This document shows positions 62,498 through 64,000 of a stretch of 64,000 nt of DNA, piece by piece. The position numbers and the translations under genes are program-made. Where the stretch lies: NCBI RefSeq assembly GCF_003474435.1, contig NZ_QRNF01000015.1, forward strand, positions 1 through 64,000. The letters are read 5' to 3'. Source of the stretch: Ruminococcus sp. AF46-10NS (lineage in GTDB: Bacteria; Bacillota; Clostridia; Lachnospirales; Lachnospiraceae). The first letter of the stretch is position 1. Each line of letters begins with the position of its first letter. The notes under the pieces were generated by a model. It searched no databases. It saw nothing but the letters and a program-made list of their open reading frames with translations, and was not told the DNA's origin.

Positions 62498-63706
62498 TCA
62501 TTTATTCTTTCTGATCTTGCAGGCGCATGCTGTGTAAAGTACGTCTGTGGAAGAATTCAGTGCTGTCTCGCAGGAATCCTGGATCACGCCTACAATGAAA
62601 CCGACACCAACTACCTGCATGGCAACATCATTCGGGATTCCGAAAAGGCTGCAGGCCATCGGGATCAGAAGAAGAGAACCGCCGGCAACTCCGGAAGCAC
62701 CAGCCGCACTTGCAGCAGCCAGGACGCAGAGGATAAGAGCGGTTGGGAAGTCTACGCTGATACCAAGTGTATGTGCAGCAGCCAGAGCCATGACGGAAAT
62801 GGTGATCGCTGCACCACCCATGTTGATGGTTGCACCAAGAGGGATGGAGATGGAGTATGTATCCTCATCAAGTCCCAGATCCTTGCAGAGCTCCATGTTT
62901 ACCGGAATGTTGGCAGCAGAGCTTCTTGTAAAGAAAGCTGTGATACCACTGTCTTTCAGGCAACGCAGAACCAGCGGATACGGATTCTGGCGTGTGCAGA
63001 TGAAAGTAACGATCGGGTTGATCACCAGTGCAACAAAGAGCATGGTTCCCACCAGTACACAGATCAGACGGCCATAGCTTAACAGTACGCCAAGTCCCTG
63101 CTCGGAGATGGTTGTGAAGATTAGACCCATGATACCAAACGGAGCAAGACTGATGATCCATCTTACTGCTGTTGAAGTTGCATCGGAAATGTTTTCGATG
63201 ACAGTCTTGGTAGTTTCGCTTGCAGCCTTCAGCGCGATACCGAAGATGATTGCCCATGCAAGGATACCGATGTAGTTTGCATTTACAAGTGCGTCAACCG
63301 GGTTGGAAACAATGTTCATCAGAAGATTTTTGAGGACCTCTGCAACACCGCTTGGCGGAGTGACGTCGGAAGTATTTGTATTTTCGGAGAAAGTCAGCAT
63401 GATCGGGAACAGGCGACTGGAGATAACAGCTGCCAGTGCTGAGAGTACATTTCCCAGAAGATAAAGTACAACGACAAATTTCATGTTTGTTTTCTGGCCT
63501 TTTCCCATGTGGCACAGAGAACTCATTACCAGGAAGAACACCAGAAGTGGGGCAATTCCGCGGAGAGCACCGACGAACAGATCACCGAGAATAGAGATCA
63601 CAGCTGCCTGTGGGATAGCAAGTCCGAGGATAATACCAACGATCAGACCACAGATGATACGTTTGATCAGATTGATGCTGTTCCATTTTTGAATCAGGTT
63701 TTTCAT
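62498..63706 (-). CDS. sstT: Serine/threonine:Na+ symporter
   Basis: A 402-residue DAACS-family transporter: about eight to nine helices, [41 protein letters not shown] (hairpin and Na+ site text), [23 protein letters not shown] and [24 protein letters not shown]. It takes up serine and threonine with Na+. I prefer ATG 63706 (AGAGGAA upstream) over an in-frame GTG at 63712. Its promoter is further upstream. Confidence 0.94.
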   Translation of the reverse strand: MKNLIQKWNSINLIKRIICGLIVGIILGLAIPQAAVISILGDLFVGALRGIAPLLVFFLVMSSLCHMGKGQKTNMKFVVVLYLLGNVLSALAAVISSRLFPIMLTFSENTNTSDVTPPSGVAEVLKNLLMNIVSNPVDALVNANYIGILAWAIIFGIALKAASETTKTVIENISDATSTAVRWIISLAPFGIMGLIFTTISEQGLGVLLSYGRLICVLVGTMLFVALVINPIVTFICTRQNPYPLVLRCLKDSGITAFFTRSSAANIPVNMELCKDLGLDEDTYSISIPLGATINMGGAAITISVMALAAAHTLGISVDFPTALILCVLAAASAAGASGVAGGSLLLIPMACSLFGIPNDVAMQVVGVGFIVGVIQDSCETALNSSTDVLYTACACKIRKNK

Positions 63707-63836
63707 AGTCACGTTCCTCTTTCCTATTGTATGAGAGTGCTTTGATAAATGGTGGACTATACACGGCAGTCCGGTGTAGATCTGCTTGATTGATCTAAGG
63801 CAGTACTACTGCATCTCGCAAAAGCACAATATAATG

Positions 63837-63865
63837 ATTATATATGAATTTGTCCGCGTTGTAAA
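63837..63865 (-). promoter_or_regulatory. Promoter of sstT
   Basis: Minus-strand TTTACA (63860-63865) and TATAAT (63837-63842) with 17-base spacing. The rest of 63866-64000 has no supportable gene. Confidence 0.75.
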
Positions 63866-64000
63866 GACAAATGTACAACAACAGGGAAAGCCATTATGAA
63901 AAACTGATTACAGGCGGCGTTTTTTGCAAATCGGAGTCAGATCCTGATTTTTTTGAAACTGACAGCAAAGAATAAAACTTCCGCAAGTCCTGTAATTCCC

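Noticed and set aside
1..64000. CRISPR array
   Set aside because: No regularly spaced repeats of 24-40 bases with unique spacers were found and there are no cas genes.
1..64000. Intact insertion sequence or prophage
   Set aside because: No complete transposase, integrase or phage structural gene was recognised; only TnpV, DUF6462 and Rpn-type remnants.

Overview
The window is a Gram-positive, low-to-moderate GC, spore-forming anaerobe of the Lachnospiraceae, most likely Blautia or a close relative. This is inferred from AGGAGG-type ribosome binding sites, spoVT, a LysRS with a fused C-terminal tRNA-binding domain, Rpn-family and TnpV/DUF6462-type accessory genes, and riboswitch-controlled transport. 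No species can be fixed from the sequence alone.

Layout. 1-3.6 kb: an AT-rich run of secreted repeat/beta-rich proteins. 3.9-6.4 kb: decaying DNA (internally deleted Rpn gene, frameshifted hemolysin III gene, heavily deleted polyphosphate kinase, a palindromic MITE-like element). 6.5-11 kb: a solute-binding lipoprotein followed by a Cache-GGDEF-EAL protein. 11.1-16 kb: spoVT, a VanY-type carboxypeptidase, pncB, tRNA-Gln, an acyl-ACP thioesterase and araD. 16.2-18.1 kb: a lysine riboswitch controlling an NhaC-family transporter. 18.3-34.4 kb: core genes (cvfB, dnaE, pfkA, ktrB/ktrA, a SpoU methyltransferase, nfeD/SPFH pair, argF, birA, dusB, greA, lysS). 34.6-42.7 kb: an accessory island bounded by 29-bp near-identical direct repeats, carrying DUF6462 and TnpV remnants, an orphan lantibiotic-immunity set (LanFEG plus LanRK type), a RelB/ParE toxin-antitoxin pair and a TetR/DUF3786 operon. 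42.7-46.2 kb: an autoregulated GntR-ABC operon and a MATE pump. 46.3-53.2 kb: a cobalamin riboswitch followed by a NikABCDE-like importer and two related SAM methyltransferases. 53.2-57.9 kb: an alpha/beta hydrolase, a NifX/His-Cys/SlyD-like fusion, a U32-type protein pair and a MATE remnant. 57.9-64 kb: GNAT, a LacI regulator divergent from malQ, a YdjM-like membrane protein and sstT.

The most interesting system is the cobalamin-riboswitch operon: a nickel/cobalt-type importer whose binding protein has lost the lipobox cysteine, ending in two paralogous methyltransferases of unknown substrate. A metal-binding NifX-SlyD fusion lies just downstream. The inference is a cobalt or metallophore/corrinoid acquisition locus.

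A caution for any reader: about ten otherwise normal genes, including argF, are broken by single missing bases, always inside or next to a run of the same base. The pattern looks like homopolymer sequencing error rather than biology, so those genes are annotated with the full intended span. By contrast ppk and the Rpn gene have large deletions and look genuinely dead.
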